Source: Neobacillus pocheonensis (lineage in GTDB: Bacteria; Bacillota; Bacilli; Bacillales; Cytobacillaceae). From it: a stretch of 64,000 nt of DNA. Numbering within the stretch: position 1 is the first letter of the stretch; each line of letters begins with the position of its first letter. Below are positions 28,927-38,452 of the stretch, one piece after another. Location: assembly GCA_023702235.1 (NCBI GenBank), contig JAMQCR010000001.1:1860001-1924000 (forward strand). Reading direction: 5' to 3'. Below the pieces are notes generated by a model that saw nothing but the letters and a program-made list of their open reading frames with translations, did no database searches and had not been told where the DNA came from. The translations under genes and the position numbers were made by a program.

Positions 28927-29643
28927 TTAATTTCCTCGGCGCGCAAAATCGACAAATCGGAACTTATCTAGACGGTGCCGGGATTCGGTGTATTGAAACA
29001 AGCTCATATCTTCTAAATATACATAGTTTTTGACCATAACGAGATGATTGTATTCTTTTAAATCTAGATAGCGGCGATCTTCTTCAGTTGGTTCAACAAC
29101 AGATATTTCCTTTTTAGCAAAGCTGATTTTTAGTCCCGCCACATGCTCAAGATATTCATAGATCGAACCTTCGCAAATTTCCTTTGTCAGGTTTATTACA
29201 ACTTTTTTATTGAAAAAGTCCTTGTCCAAAATAATTCGCTCATGGTCCATTTCCCTGGAACGAATGACCTTCCAAACGTAATCCTTGCTAGATAGATGCA
29301 GCTGCTTCTGGAGGTAATCATCCGGATGAAGAACCTCAAGTTCATTGACAATCGTTTTCCAAGGTTTACCCATTTTTTGCGCAATTTCTTTGAAACTGAC
29401 TAAGCCGGAAACAGGAAAATCGTAGCGGCTAACATCGAGCACGAACGAACCCTTTCCTCTCACCTTTTGGATGTAGCCATTTTGCGAAAGCAAATTTAAT
29501 GCTTTGCGAATCGTTTCTCTTGATGTTTCGTATTGTTCAACTAATTCATTCTCAGAAGGAAGCTTTGTAATCGGCTTAATCTTCCCAGCTTGAATTTGAT
29601 TGACCAATTCATCATAAATGGATAAAAACTTATTTTCTCTCAT
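28927..29643 (-). CDS. treR: Trehalose operon repressor, GntR/UTRA family
   Basis: This 238-residue protein has an N-terminal GntR winged helix (YDELVNQIQAGKIKPITKLPSENELVEQYETSRETIRKALNLLSQNGYIQKVRGKGSFV) and a C-terminal UTRA effector domain ending in TESRHRLDKFRFVDFARR. TreR binds operators near treP and is released by trehalose-6-phosphate. It is the last gene of treP-treA-treR, 109 bases after treA, with a weak hairpin between them. Two matching palindromes lie upstream of treP (33080 and 33117). Confidence 0.93.
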   Translation of the reverse strand: MRENKFLSIYDELVNQIQAGKIKPITKLPSENELVEQYETSRETIRKALNLLSQNGYIQKVRGKGSFVLDVSRYDFPVSGLVSFKEIAQKMGKPWKTIVNELEVLHPDDYLQKQLHLSSKDYVWKVIRSREMDHERIILDKDFFNKKVVINLTKEICEGSIYEYLEHVAGLKISFAKKEISVVEPTEEDRRYLDLKEYNHLVMVKNYVYLEDMSLFQYTESRHRLDKFRFVDFARRGN

Positions 29644-29670
29644 TTAGTTATCACCAACAATTTCAACTGA

Positions 29671-29699
29671 TAGAAAAAGAGGCACTGTTATGCCCCTTT
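29671..29699 (-). terminator. Weak hairpin between treA and treR
   Basis: AAAGAGGCA and TGCCCCTTT pair with one mismatch around CTGTTA, followed on the minus strand by CTTTTTC. It may lower treR expression relative to treA. Confidence 0.5.
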
Positions 29700-29752
29700 G
29701 TCATTCTTCTTATTTTATTGTACAGAGAAACTGCCCGTTTCGTCAAAGTTGG

Positions 29753-31438
29753 TTATTTTTTCAAATAATAAACAATGGATTCATAAGGTCTTAACTGGAT
29801 GCTTTGTATCGTTTCACTTGAATCTGGATAATTTGAGATGAGTTTTTTCACAGTATATCCAAACATGTCCATGTCACTTGGCAATGTAAAGCTTATATTT
29901 TTATCAAAGAAATTGTTGACCACTAAGAGCTTTTCGTCTTTACCGCTTCGGAAATAGGCAAAAATACTAGGATGATCCTTTAAAATTAATTGATAATCCC
30001 CATCCGTAATGATGATATATTGCTTGCGAAGCTGAATAAGCTTTTGGTAATGATAAAAGACTGAGTTCGGATCATTAACAGCGTTTTCCACATTGATCTC
30101 TTGGTAATTGGATGTGACGTTGATCCATGGGGTGCCTGATGTAAAACCTGCATGCGGCTGGCTATTCCATTGGACTGGTGTCCGGGAATTGTCACGGGAT
30201 TTTTGTTTTAAAATTTTAATGATTTCAGCTTCGCTCATTCCCTGCTCTCTCAGGGTGCTGTAGATATTTAATGTTTCGACGTCACGGTAGTCTTCCATTC
30301 GCTCGAATTTCGGATTCGTCATCCCGATTTCTTCCCCTTGATAGATAAAAGGCGTTCCCTGCATCATATGAATCGTTGTCGCAAGCATTTTCGCGGATTC
30401 TGTCCGATATACCCCGTCATTGCCATAGCGGGACACAATCCTTGGCTGGTCATGATTGCACCAAAATAACGCATTCCAGCCTCCTCCACGATGCATTTCC
30501 GATTGCCATTTTGAAAGGATTTTTTTGAGAGCTTGAAAATCAAATTCAGCTGCTGTCCATTTATTACCGTTTGGATAATCCACTTTTAAATGATGGAAGT
30601 TAAACGTCATGCTAAGTTCTTGTCGGTCTGGATTAGAATATTGAATGCAATCCTCGATGGTGGTTGAGGACATTTCCCCTACCGTCATCGCATCATGTTT
30701 AGAAAACACCTCTTGATTCACTTCATGCAGAAATTCGTGCACTCTTGGACCATCCGTGTAAAACCGGCGGCCGTCACCCGGCGAGATGGGATCGTCATCA
30801 TCCGGGAATCGTTGGTCCTTTGAAATCAGGTTGATAACATCTAACCGAAAGCCGTCAACCCCTTTAACAAACCAGAAATTCATCATTTCATAAACCTTTA
30901 TCCGTACTTTGTCGTTTTCCCAGTTTAAATCAGCCTGGGTAACATCGAATAAGTGCAGGTAATATTGGCCGGTTTTTTCATCATATTTCCAAGCCGAACC
31001 ACCAAACTTGGATACCCAATTGTTTGGCTCGCTTCCATCTGGCAACGGATCCTTCCAAATATAAAAATCGCGATACGGGTTGCTTTTAGACGAGCTTGCT
31101 TGTTTGAACCATTCATGCTCAGTTGAAGTGTGATTGACAACAATGTCCATGATAATCTTAATGTTGCGTTCATGTGCTTCGGCTAACAGTTTGTCGAAGT
31201 TCTCCATCGTACCGAATTCTTCATGGATGCTGTAATAATCACTAATATCGTAGCCGTTATCCCGCTGTGGCGAACGGTAAATCGGCGTTAACCACAATAC
31301 GTCGACACCGAGGTTCTTTAAATAATCTAATTTTTCTATAATTCCATTGAGATCACCCACACCGGTTCCCGTCGTATCATAGAAACTCTTTGGGTAGATT
31401 TGATATACAGTTGCTTTCTTCCACCAAGGTTGCTTCAT
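29753..31438 (-). CDS. treA: Alpha,alpha-phosphotrehalase
   Basis: This 561-residue GH13 enzyme hydrolyses trehalose-6-phosphate to glucose and glucose-6-phosphate in the cytoplasm. It has WWKKATVYQIYPKSFYDTTGTGVGDLNGI, the MDIVVNHTS motif, GFRLDVINLI with the nucleophile Asp (~200), a general-acid Glu region (MTVGEMSST) and CNHDQPRIVSRYG. KMLATTIHMMQGTPFIYQGEEIGMTN is typical of phosphotrehalases and oligo-1,6-glucosidases. It lies between the treP transporter and treR, which fixes the substrate. Confidence 0.95.
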   Translation of the reverse strand: MKQPWWKKATVYQIYPKSFYDTTGTGVGDLNGIIEKLDYLKNLGVDVLWLTPIYRSPQRDNGYDISDYYSIHEEFGTMENFDKLLAEAHERNIKIIMDIVVNHTSTEHEWFKQASSSKSNPYRDFYIWKDPLPDGSEPNNWVSKFGGSAWKYDEKTGQYYLHLFDVTQADLNWENDKVRIKVYEMMNFWFVKGVDGFRLDVINLISKDQRFPDDDDPISPGDGRRFYTDGPRVHEFLHEVNQEVFSKHDAMTVGEMSSTTIEDCIQYSNPDRQELSMTFNFHHLKVDYPNGNKWTAAEFDFQALKKILSKWQSEMHRGGGWNALFWCNHDQPRIVSRYGNDGVYRTESAKMLATTIHMMQGTPFIYQGEEIGMTNPKFERMEDYRDVETLNIYSTLREQGMSEAEIIKILKQKSRDNSRTPVQWNSQPHAGFTSGTPWINVTSNYQEINVENAVNDPNSVFYHYQKLIQLRKQYIIITDGDYQLILKDHPSIFAYFRSGKDEKLLVVNNFFDKNISFTLPSDMDMFGYTVKKLISNYPDSSETIQSIQLRPYESIVYYLKK

Positions 31439-31463
31439 TGTATTACACCACCACTTTTATTGG

Positions 31464-31503
31464 AGAATCAGACCGCTTTATTAAACGAAAGGGGTCTGAT
31501 TCT
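31464..31503 (-). terminator. Intercistronic hairpin between treP and treA
   Basis: AGAATCAGACC and GGTCTGATTCT pair perfectly around an 18-nt loop in the 74-base gap between treP and treA. There is no clear U-run on the minus strand, so it may be an mRNA-stabilising or processing hairpin and not a full stop. Confidence 0.6.
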
Positions 31504-31512
31504 ATTATTATT

Positions 31513-32926
31513 TTAATGCTGCGCATTATTTTTACGGTTGAATTTTGAAAATACAAAAGTTAATACTATTGGCACGACAATGGCGATCACCATACCGATG
31601 AAGAATGGTCCCCAGTTTTGCGGGAAGATCGACAAGAACGCTGGCAAACCGCCGACACCAACAGATGGTGCTTTTACCCCATTGATCGTAATGAACATAC
31701 CTGCAATCGCTGAACCAATGATAGCAGCAAAAAAGGCGAATCGGAATCTTAAGTTCACTCCAAACATAGCTGGTTCTGTGATCCCTAGATAAGCCGAAAT
31801 AGCTGACGTTAACGAAAGTCCTTTCACCTTTTCATCCTTTGTGATAAACATCATCGCTAAAGCCGCTGAGCCCTGTGCAATGTTGGATAGAGCGACCATT
31901 GGCCATAAGAAGGTGCTGCCTGTGCTGCCGATTAATTGTAAATCAACCGCTAGGAATGTGTGATGCATCCCTGTAATAACAAGTGGTGCGTATAACAAAC
32001 CATAAATTAATCCACCAAGTGCCGGTACTGCATGAAAAACGCCTACCACACCAGCTGTAATAACCTTAGCAATCGCAAATGTTATCGGTCCTATCGCAAT
32101 GAAAGATAGAAATCCAGTAACCAATAGGGCAATCGGTGCTACCAGCAGTAACTGGAATGCATCCGGGATGCGCTTTTTTAAGAAGATTTCCATTTTTGAT
32201 AACACATAGGATGCCACTAATACTGGTAAAACCTGTCCTTGATAGCCAATCTTTTGAATATGAAGTCCGAATAAATTCCATGTTGGTACTTCTTTTGTTG
32301 CCCCATATGCCCAGGCATTCAATAAATCTGGATGTACGAGCATTAGTCCGAGAACAATACCTAATAATGGGTTACCGCCAAACTTCCTTACAGCCGACCA
32401 CCCAATTAAGCCTGGCAAGAAGGTGAAAGATGTGTTGGCAATTAAATTGATAATGCTAGCAAAGTCTTTCCATTGCGGATAAACGTCTACCAATGAATTC
32501 TTATCAAAGAAGATCCATGCCAGTGAGAACATTGTTAATACCCATCAATAACCCGGCTGTTACGATTGCTGGTAAAATCGGGATAAATATGTCGGCAAGC
32601 GTTTTTATCGCACGCTGCAAAGGATTCAGATTCTTCTCCGCCGCATCCTTTATGTCTTGCTTGGATGCATGACCAATACCGGTCATTTCAACCATTTCGT
32701 CATATACTTTGTCAACAGTACCTTGGCCAATGACGACTTGGAACTGCCCATTTGTCGAAAAGGATCCTTTGACTAAATCAATCTTTTCTAATAATTGCTT
32801 ATTCACTTTTCCTTCATCTACTAAAGCAAAACGAAGTCGTGTTACACAATGAGTGGCTGCCGCAATGTTCTCTTTTCCCCCTACAGCCTTGACGATTTGT
32901 TCCACTGATTGTTTATGTATACCCAT
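31513..32926 (-). pseudogene. treP: PTS trehalose-specific IIBC component, one frameshift
   Basis: The first ~138 residues hold the IIB domain with the phosphorylated cysteine in AAATHCVTRLRFAL (~27) and the start of the IIC membrane domain. The remaining ~340 residues in another frame give IIC (GLIGWSAVRKFGGNPLLGIVLGLMLVHPDLLNAW, ISAYLGITEPAMFGVN). The frame changes at 32514-32522; a two-base addition turning GGCATGG into GGCCCATGG gives T-G-P-W-I-F-F-D-K. The enzyme imports trehalose as trehalose-6-phosphate; no IIA domain is present, as usual for TreP. First gene of the tre operon. The break is probably a sequence error. Confidence 0.9.
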
Positions 32927-32939
32927 CTTCCTTTCCCCC

Positions 32940-32954
32940 TGTTACCGTTTACAT
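32940..32954 (-). promoter_or_regulatory. cre (CcpA) site upstream of treP
   Basis: On the minus strand ATGTAAACGGTAACA fits the catabolite response element WTGNAANCGNWNNCW at every defined position. It lies between promoter and start codon, 14 bases before the treP ATG, so CcpA would block elongation. A weaker cre-like site (TTGTAAGCGATTTAG) lies at 33057-33071. Confidence 0.75.
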
Positions 32955-33079
32955 TTCATCGAAAAAGAAACGGCATAATTTCAACTAGAATAATGCTTGT
33001 CTTTTGATTTGCTTAGAGTGATCGTATTTAAAAAAACACTCAATTCTCACAATCTACTAAATCGCTTACAAAAATTAAT

Positions 33080-33093
33080 CTTGTATATACAAG
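33080..33093 (-). promoter_or_regulatory. TreR operator, downstream copy
   Basis: CTTGTATATACAAG is a perfect 14-bp palindrome equal to the known TreR operator core TTGTATATACAA. It is about 10-23 bases downstream of the predicted treP transcription start. Its centre is 37 bp from that of the second copy. Confidence 0.85.
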
Positions 33094-33109
33094 CGCTCCT
33101 TCTGTTATC

Positions 33110-33138
33110 ATCTTATCCTGTATATACAAGTTTGTCAA
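33110..33138 (-). promoter_or_regulatory. treP promoter with TreR operator in the spacer
   Basis: On the minus strand TTGACA (33133-33138) and TAAGAT (33110-33115) are separated by exactly 17 bases. A second TreR operator, CTTGTATATACAGG (33117-33130), fills the spacer, so bound TreR would exclude RNA polymerase. This is a strong sigma-A promoter. Confidence 0.85.
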
Positions 33139-33251
33139 CAAGAAAAAAACTGATCAAAAGTAATTGTTCTCAACCCTTTCAAACAGCTTCTATCTTTGTT
33201 TTATTTATCAATCTTTTGTCTGGGTTTTTTGTTTTTTCTAAACCATTTTAA

Positions 33252-33616
33252 GATTCAAATTGAATCTTCAGTGTTATTAACCTCTCTGATATTAAATTGT
33301 AATGCCCTTTTTACACTATTGATAAATAATAATGATATAATTCTGAAATATGAATTGTTAGAACATTAAGAAATTAGTGTTTAAAATTTCTGAAAATTAA
33401 CCAAGACCTATACATATTTTAAAAAATGAAAGAAGTGTGCTAGTTTCAGAAAGATATTTATAGGAACTAACTTTTTATTACAAGTTTTAAAGACTTTGTC
33501 GAACGTGTAGGTACAGCAGCATCAATTATCAAGGCGGACCAGAATCTTTTGGATGAGCAGGAGCATTCAATTGGGTCAACCAGTCGATTAACAATTTGAG
33601 CTTGTGAGGGATGTAT
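33252..33616. other. Intergenic region, 365 bases
   Basis: The region is AT-rich. From 33485 to 33598 the plus strand holds a stop-free stretch (FVERVGTAASIIKADQNLLDE...) without a usable start, ending 18 bases before ribT. I do not recognise it; it could be the decayed end of a gene. No known RNA is seen. Confidence 0.35.
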
Positions 33617-33982
33617 ATGCTAATCCGTTATAAAAAAATTCATCAGAAAATTGCAATGGGCCTTCTATCATTTATGCCGAACGAAAAGGATCTCCAAAAA
33701 CTGCAGATAACCATGAATGAATATGTAACGGAACAAGACCGCCAGCTCTTCTTGTGGAAAGAAGAAGAAGGCATTATTGGACTGATGGGAATAGTGGAGG
33801 ATGATAACCAAATTCAGTTACAACATATATCAGTGAATCCTTCTCATCGCGATCAAGGATTTGGCAAGCGAATGGTTAATGCTTTAAGAGAACTTTATCC
33901 AAATACGCCACTGCTTTCCAATGAAAACACAATTTCATTTATCGAAAAATGTGACCTAAATAATCCTGTAGGCGCATTGTAG
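33617..33982 (+). CDS. ribT: RibT-like GNAT acetyltransferase
   Basis: This 121-residue protein follows B. subtilis RibT closely: MLIRYKKIHQKIAMGLLSFMPNEKDL at the start, a LFLWKEEEGIIGLMGI strand pair, then the GNAT acetyl-CoA loop LQHISVNPSHRDQGFGKRMVNALRE. RibT normally closes the riboflavin operon, and its substrate is unknown. Here no rib genes are near, so it is a displaced or second copy. ATG 33617 is 6 bases after GAGGG; ATG 33611 is too close. The protein ends soon after FIEKCDLNNPVGAL. A perfect hairpin follows. Confidence 0.75.
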   Translation: MLIRYKKIHQKIAMGLLSFMPNEKDLQKLQITMNEYVTEQDRQLFLWKEEEGIIGLMGIVEDDNQIQLQHISVNPSHRDQGFGKRMVNALRELYPNTPLLSNENTISFIEKCDLNNPVGAL

Positions 33983-34016
33983 TATGTCATATTTTTATAG
34001 ATTGGATTAAAAACCC

Positions 34017-34063
34017 AATTAGTAAAAGAAGCTAGTCCTCTTGACTAGCTTCTTTTACTAATT
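34017..34063. terminator. Perfect bidirectional terminator
   Basis: AATTAGTAAAAGAAGCTAGTC and its exact complement form a 21-bp stem around CTCTT between the convergent ribT and LysR genes. Confidence 0.9.
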
Positions 34064-34075
34064 AAGAAAATCTTA

Positions 34076-34948
34076 TTATGTGATTTCTGGCAAGACTATA
34101 CTTTCGATAAAGTGAACAAATGCTTTGACAATATTCATTTCTAATGATTCTTCAGAATACAACATCCATGTTTTTCGTAATATAGGTTTCCCTTCTGAAT
34201 CTTTTATAGCTATCTTATGTACATCATCAAACCCATTGAGGATCATACTTGGCACAATCGCATACCCCAAGCCATTCCTAACCATTTCTTTACATGTCTC
34301 CACCCTATCTACCTCTATGCTAGTAAAGGATGGCTGAGAAAAATTTTCTCTCCACCAACTGTCAAGTAAAATCTTTAGAGAGTAATCGGTGGAAAACTCA
34401 ATTCTACCTAGACTAGGTAGATCGTTCATTTTAATTTCTTCTTTCGAAGCAATGCAAATGTTTTCTTCCATTAATAGATGTTTTGGTCCTGGCCAAGAGT
34501 AATCTCCACGAATAAAAGCAATATGAATATCTTGATGATGAAAGACGTTCATGATGTCTTTACTGAACCCTGTCGTAACTTTAAATTCAACATTTGGATA
34601 TTGATCTTTAAAAAGTTTTAATAAAGTAGGAAGTTTATGCTGCGCAAAGTAGTTAGAAACCGCTAATCGTAATGACCCTGTAACTTGATGACTCATGTTC
34701 AGTACCGTTTCTTTTATTTGTTGCATTTTCACCAGCATTTCATCGGCACATTTTGCTAAATATTCCCCTTCAGGAGTGAATTGAACTCCTCTCCTCCCTC
34801 TATTTATGATTTTCACCCCAAATTCCTCCTCTATTTGTTTAATACGATTCGTCAATGTAGGTTGTGATACATATAAATGATCGGATGCTTTTGTAATGTT
34901 CTTCTTACGATAAAGAACTTGTAAAATTATCCAGTCCTTATCTTGCAT
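34076..34948 (-). CDS. LysR family transcriptional regulator
   Basis: This 290-residue protein has the N-terminal LysR helix-turn-helix (WIILQVLYRKKNITKASDHLYVSQPTLTNRIKQIEEEFGVKIINRGRRGVQFT) and a periplasmic-binding-like effector domain (LRLAVSNYFAQHKLPTLLKLF to MVRNGLGYAIVPSMIL). It is divergent from the AbrB-type transporter gene, 181 bases away, the usual LysR arrangement, so that transporter is the likely target. The ATG at 34948 follows GTGAGAGATCCT. The upstream extension of 16 codons has no better site. The inducer is unknown. Confidence 0.9.
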   Translation of the reverse strand: MQDKDWIILQVLYRKKNITKASDHLYVSQPTLTNRIKQIEEEFGVKIINRGRRGVQFTPEGEYLAKCADEMLVKMQQIKETVLNMSHQVTGSLRLAVSNYFAQHKLPTLLKLFKDQYPNVEFKVTTGFSKDIMNVFHHQDIHIAFIRGDYSWPGPKHLLMEENICIASKEEIKMNDLPSLGRIEFSTDYSLKILLDSWWRENFSQPSFTSIEVDRVETCKEMVRNGLGYAIVPSMILNGFDDVHKIAIKDSEGKPILRKTWMLYSEESLEMNIVKAFVHFIESIVLPEIT

Positions 34949-35129
34949 AGGATCTCTCACTTTCAGCCATAGATTTTTTTGATGGCAAAAATACAAAAAT
35001 AAATATTTTACCTATATCTAAAAATATACTACATTAGCTATATGGATGGAACCCTATGCTCAAATGCCGCTATCCAGTTAAGGCACAGATTCAAACCAGT
35101 GAGGGACAAAGAGAAAGAAGGTTTTATAG

Positions 35130-36278
35130 ATGAAAAAAGCGAAAGTATTACTTCAAAATTTAGAATTTATTGTTTTAAGTGGCATCGGTGGATATTTTCT
35201 CTCTTTAACAGGTATTTCTATTGGATGGATGATCGGATCATTAATCATGAGTGGGTTGCTTTCTTTTTTACGACCTACTTGGCTAAAATTATATAAAAAT
35301 CAAAACGGAATTAAAAATTTCTGGTTGTTTATTGGGCAATGGATCTTAGGTATTGAATTAGGACAACAAATTAATACAAACGTGCTGCATATTTTTAAAG
35401 TCCATTGGTTGACAGTGATCATCATGCTGTTCATATCCATTCTTTTTTCTTTATTTTCAGGATTTGCTTTATGGCGCTTTAGTCAAACAGATATGTTAAC
35501 AAGTTTTATTGGAACAGCCCCTGGTGGGCTTTCAGCCATGCCTGGGATTGCACAAGAGGTAGGTGCGAATACAGCTGTTGTAAGTTTCACGCAGATAACG
35601 CGTGTACTTCTAGTTACATCAACTATTCCTATTTTGGTGTCATATTGGAATACACGAAGTATCGATCAAAATCCGGTGCATGAGCAGGTTAGTTCCATTA
35701 CTGACCCTACATTAGATATGCATCATCTTTTATGGACGTTTGTACTAATGATAGTAGCATTTGTTGGCTCTTTCATAGGAAAACAGTTAAAATTCCCCTC
35801 TCCATGGTTGTTAGGGAGCATGTTAGGTGTTGCCCTTATACAAACAATCGTTGGCGCCTATAGAGAGCACGATATGATTACATGGTGGCCGCATTGGTTG
35901 ATTATTTTATCTCAAATTCTGATGGGATCAAGTATTGGATCTCGATTAAATAAAAAGATGTTTATTGGTGTAAAGCGAATGTTGTTGGTCAGTTCATTGG
36001 GTTCTCTAGGCTTGATAATTTTCATGTTTTTTAGTGCATTCATTGTGTCGAAATTAACAGGTATAGCATGGAATACCTCCATCCTTGCGTTTGCGCCTGG
36101 GGGGATTGCAGAAATGGCAACAACCGCAGTAGTACTTCATGCGGATTCTACATTTGTGGTTGCCGTACAAGTTCTTAGAGTTCTCCTAGTTATTATCACG
36201 TTACCCCCGCTATTTCGATTAATAGATCGTCTGCATTCTGAAAATGTAATGAGTGTAAATAAGGAAAAATCAATATAA
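35130..36278 (+). CDS. AbrB-family (PF05145-type) membrane protein
   Basis: This 382-residue protein has about ten membrane spans and an internal duplication. Each half carries a glycine/proline-rich motif, GTAPGGLSAMPGIAQEVGAN in the first and FAPGGIAEMATTAVVLHAD in the second. This pattern defines the so-called AbrB/ammonia monooxygenase membrane family, which is unrelated to the DNA-binding AbrB and is thought to be a transporter. A GGGACAAAGAGAAAGAAGG region precedes the ATG. It is divergent from a LysR regulator, which probably controls it. The substrate is unknown; organic acids are often proposed for the family. Confidence 0.82.
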   Translation: MKKAKVLLQNLEFIVLSGIGGYFLSLTGISIGWMIGSLIMSGLLSFLRPTWLKLYKNQNGIKNFWLFIGQWILGIELGQQINTNVLHIFKVHWLTVIIMLFISILFSLFSGFALWRFSQTDMLTSFIGTAPGGLSAMPGIAQEVGANTAVVSFTQITRVLLVTSTIPILVSYWNTRSIDQNPVHEQVSSITDPTLDMHHLLWTFVLMIVAFVGSFIGKQLKFPSPWLLGSMLGVALIQTIVGAYREHDMITWWPHWLIILSQILMGSSIGSRLNKKMFIGVKRMLLVSSLGSLGLIIFMFFSAFIVSKLTGIAWNTSILAFAPGGIAEMATTAVVLHADSTFVVAVQVLRVLLVIITLPPLFRLIDRLHSENVMSVNKEKSI

Positions 36279-36969
36279 AAAAAATGGCTTATATCCCCAT
36301 TTCTAAAGAAAGGGGCTTTATACCACTCTTAAATACAGCCTCTTTAATTGTTACAATTAAAAAAATCAAAAAAAGCCCAATGAAAAATCATATAGGGTTC
36401 CGTTTTGAGGTGCTATCGTTCAAATTACAGTAGAAATGACATTTTGTTTGACATAGGAAATATTATATTTTTATACACAAAACTCGTTTATTTAACGAGT
36501 TTTTTAATATGATAAAATGGCTTTTGAGATAAATACATTCCTTTCCTTAATTAAGGCTCCTATTTTTTAATAAGAAAAACATCAATTTAGTAGTAATTTT
36601 ACAAATAACGGGTTTCTGCGGCTTCTTTGGTCACCGTCCTAGCCTTTTTTCACAGTTCACTGGTATCATTGGTCTCTTTAGGCAACCCGTTTAATATACA
36701 TTTTCTTAGACAATTTTCAGTATAAATGACTTAGAAATCACTATATATAATAAAAAATGACTATCAAATTAACACATTTTGATAGTCATTCTTCTTTACA
36801 TTTTTAATGTTTGTGATAGAAAACAGAACCCGTTATTTTTTGAATCATCTCTTTTTTCAATAGTGAGGTCTACACTGACAATGTACCATTGACTCATAGT
36901 TAACCTACTGTCTCTTTGTTTGAAAAGAAATATAATGATAAAATGCGAGTTTACTTGTTCCCACTGATT
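36279..36969. other. Intergenic region, 691 bases, with hairpins
   Basis: No convincing coding frame is present. Two hairpins stand out: AAAACTCGTT/AACGAGTTTTTT (36478-36504), which looks like a plus-strand terminator, and AATGACTATCAAA/TTTTGATAGTCATT (36756-36790), which on the minus strand is followed by a T-run and may end aspA. The stretch between them could hold a small RNA, but I see no promoter that proves it. Confidence 0.45.
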
Positions 36970-38400
36970 TTATTCTCTTTCAAGCAAGACTGCACCCGCT
37001 ATTCCGGGATGGGTCATTTCGTATGGATCTAGAATCAAATCCAGCTCCTCTTCCGTCAAAACATCATATTTCAGACAGAGTTCTCGGATTGGCGCTCCGC
37101 TTAAGATCGCCTCTCTCGCAATTCGAGCAGCTACTTCGTAACCAATATGGGGATTAACCGCTGTAATCACACCCACACTCTTTTCTACATAATCTTTCAA
37201 CCGATCTTCATTGGCTTTGATTCCTGCTAAGCAGTAGTCTGTGAAAACGCGGAATGCATTATTCATAATACTAATCGACTGTAGTAGGTTAAACACAAGG
37301 ACAGGCTCCATGACATTTAATTCAAGTTGACCTGCTTCCGATGCAAGGCAAATCGAATGGTCATTACCAATTACTTGGAATGCTACTTGGTTAATGACCT
37401 CTGCCATAACCGGATTTACCTTACCTGGCATGATGGATGAACCAGGCTGACGAGCCGGAAGCGTAATTTCCCCTAATCCTGCTCTAGGCCTTGAAGCCAT
37501 TAACCGTAAATCATTTGCGATTTTGGACATATTCATCATACATACTTTCAAGGCTGCCGAAACCTCAGTGTATGCATCAGTATTTTGCGTGGCGTCGACA
37601 AGATGTTCCGCACCAACTAGCGGTAATCCACTGATGTCTGCGAGATATTTTACCACTAATTCAATATAACGTGGATCAGCATTTAATCCTGTACCAACTG
37701 CTGTCGCCCCCATGTTCAATTCATATAAATGTTGGCGAGATTGCTTAATACGCTTGATGTCACGCTCGATAACGCGTCCATATGCTTCAAATTCCTGACC
37801 AAGTCGAATTGGTACAGCATCTTGAAGATGGGTTCGTCCCATTTTGATGATAGGATTGAATTCTTTTGCTTTTTGTTGAAAAACACTATGCATACCTTCC
37901 ATCGTATTCAACAATTTTTCTAGAAGGTTTAACACAGAGATATGGATAGCTGTCGGAAATGCATCATTTGTAGATTGCGACATATTGACATGGGTATTTG
38001 GGCTACAATGTGTATAGTCTCCTTTTTCTTTCCCAAGTAATTCGATGGCCCGGTTGGCTAGGACTTCATTTACATTCATGTTTATCGAGGTACCTGCTCC
38101 TCCTTGAATAGGATCCACGATAATCTGATCATGCCATTTTCCATCAATCATTTCTTCTGCTGCCTTTACAATGGCTTCACCAATTCCGGAATAGAGACGT
38201 TTGACGTCCATGTTCGCAAGGGCTGCTGCTTTTTTAACGATGGCCATCGCTTTAATTAAATCTTCATGTATTCGATAGCCTGTAATTGGAAAATTTTCAA
38301 CAGCACGGAGTGTTTGAACTCCGTAATAGGCATTAATAGGTACTTCCTTCGATCCTAAAAAATCTTTCTCGACTCGCATTTGCGCTTTAGTGGTTGTCAT
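36970..38400 (-). CDS. aspA: Aspartate ammonia-lyase (aspartase)
   Basis: The enzyme converts aspartate to fumarate and ammonia. The 476-residue length and the fumarase/aspartase superfamily signature GSSIMPGKVNPVMAEV (~320) fit, with the substrate-contact segments GGAGTSINMNVNEVLANRA (~100), SQSTNDAFPTA and GRTHLQDAVPIRLGQE. It follows ansA by ~50 bases on the minus strand, so the pair degrades asparagine to fumarate as in the B. subtilis ansAB operon, where this gene is called ansB. GGAGAG precedes the ATG. Confidence 0.95.
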   Translation of the reverse strand: MTTTKAQMRVEKDFLGSKEVPINAYYGVQTLRAVENFPITGYRIHEDLIKAMAIVKKAAALANMDVKRLYSGIGEAIVKAAEEMIDGKWHDQIIVDPIQGGAGTSINMNVNEVLANRAIELLGKEKGDYTHCSPNTHVNMSQSTNDAFPTAIHISVLNLLEKLLNTMEGMHSVFQQKAKEFNPIIKMGRTHLQDAVPIRLGQEFEAYGRVIERDIKRIKQSRQHLYELNMGATAVGTGLNADPRYIELVVKYLADISGLPLVGAEHLVDATQNTDAYTEVSAALKVCMMNMSKIANDLRLMASRPRAGLGEITLPARQPGSSIMPGKVNPVMAEVINQVAFQVIGNDHSICLASEAGQLELNVMEPVLVFNLLQSISIMNNAFRVFTDYCLAGIKANEDRLKDYVEKSVGVITAVNPHIGYEVAARIAREAILSGAPIRELCLKYDVLTEEELDLILDPYEMTHPGIAGAVLLERE

Positions 38401-38452
38401 TTTTCTCTCTCCTTTATTAAGGCCGAACTACTATGATGATCCTATTACACCA

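Noticed and set aside
32997..33251. 84-residue plus-strand frame over the treP control region
   Set aside because: It covers the operators, promoter and cre site and has no ribosome binding site.
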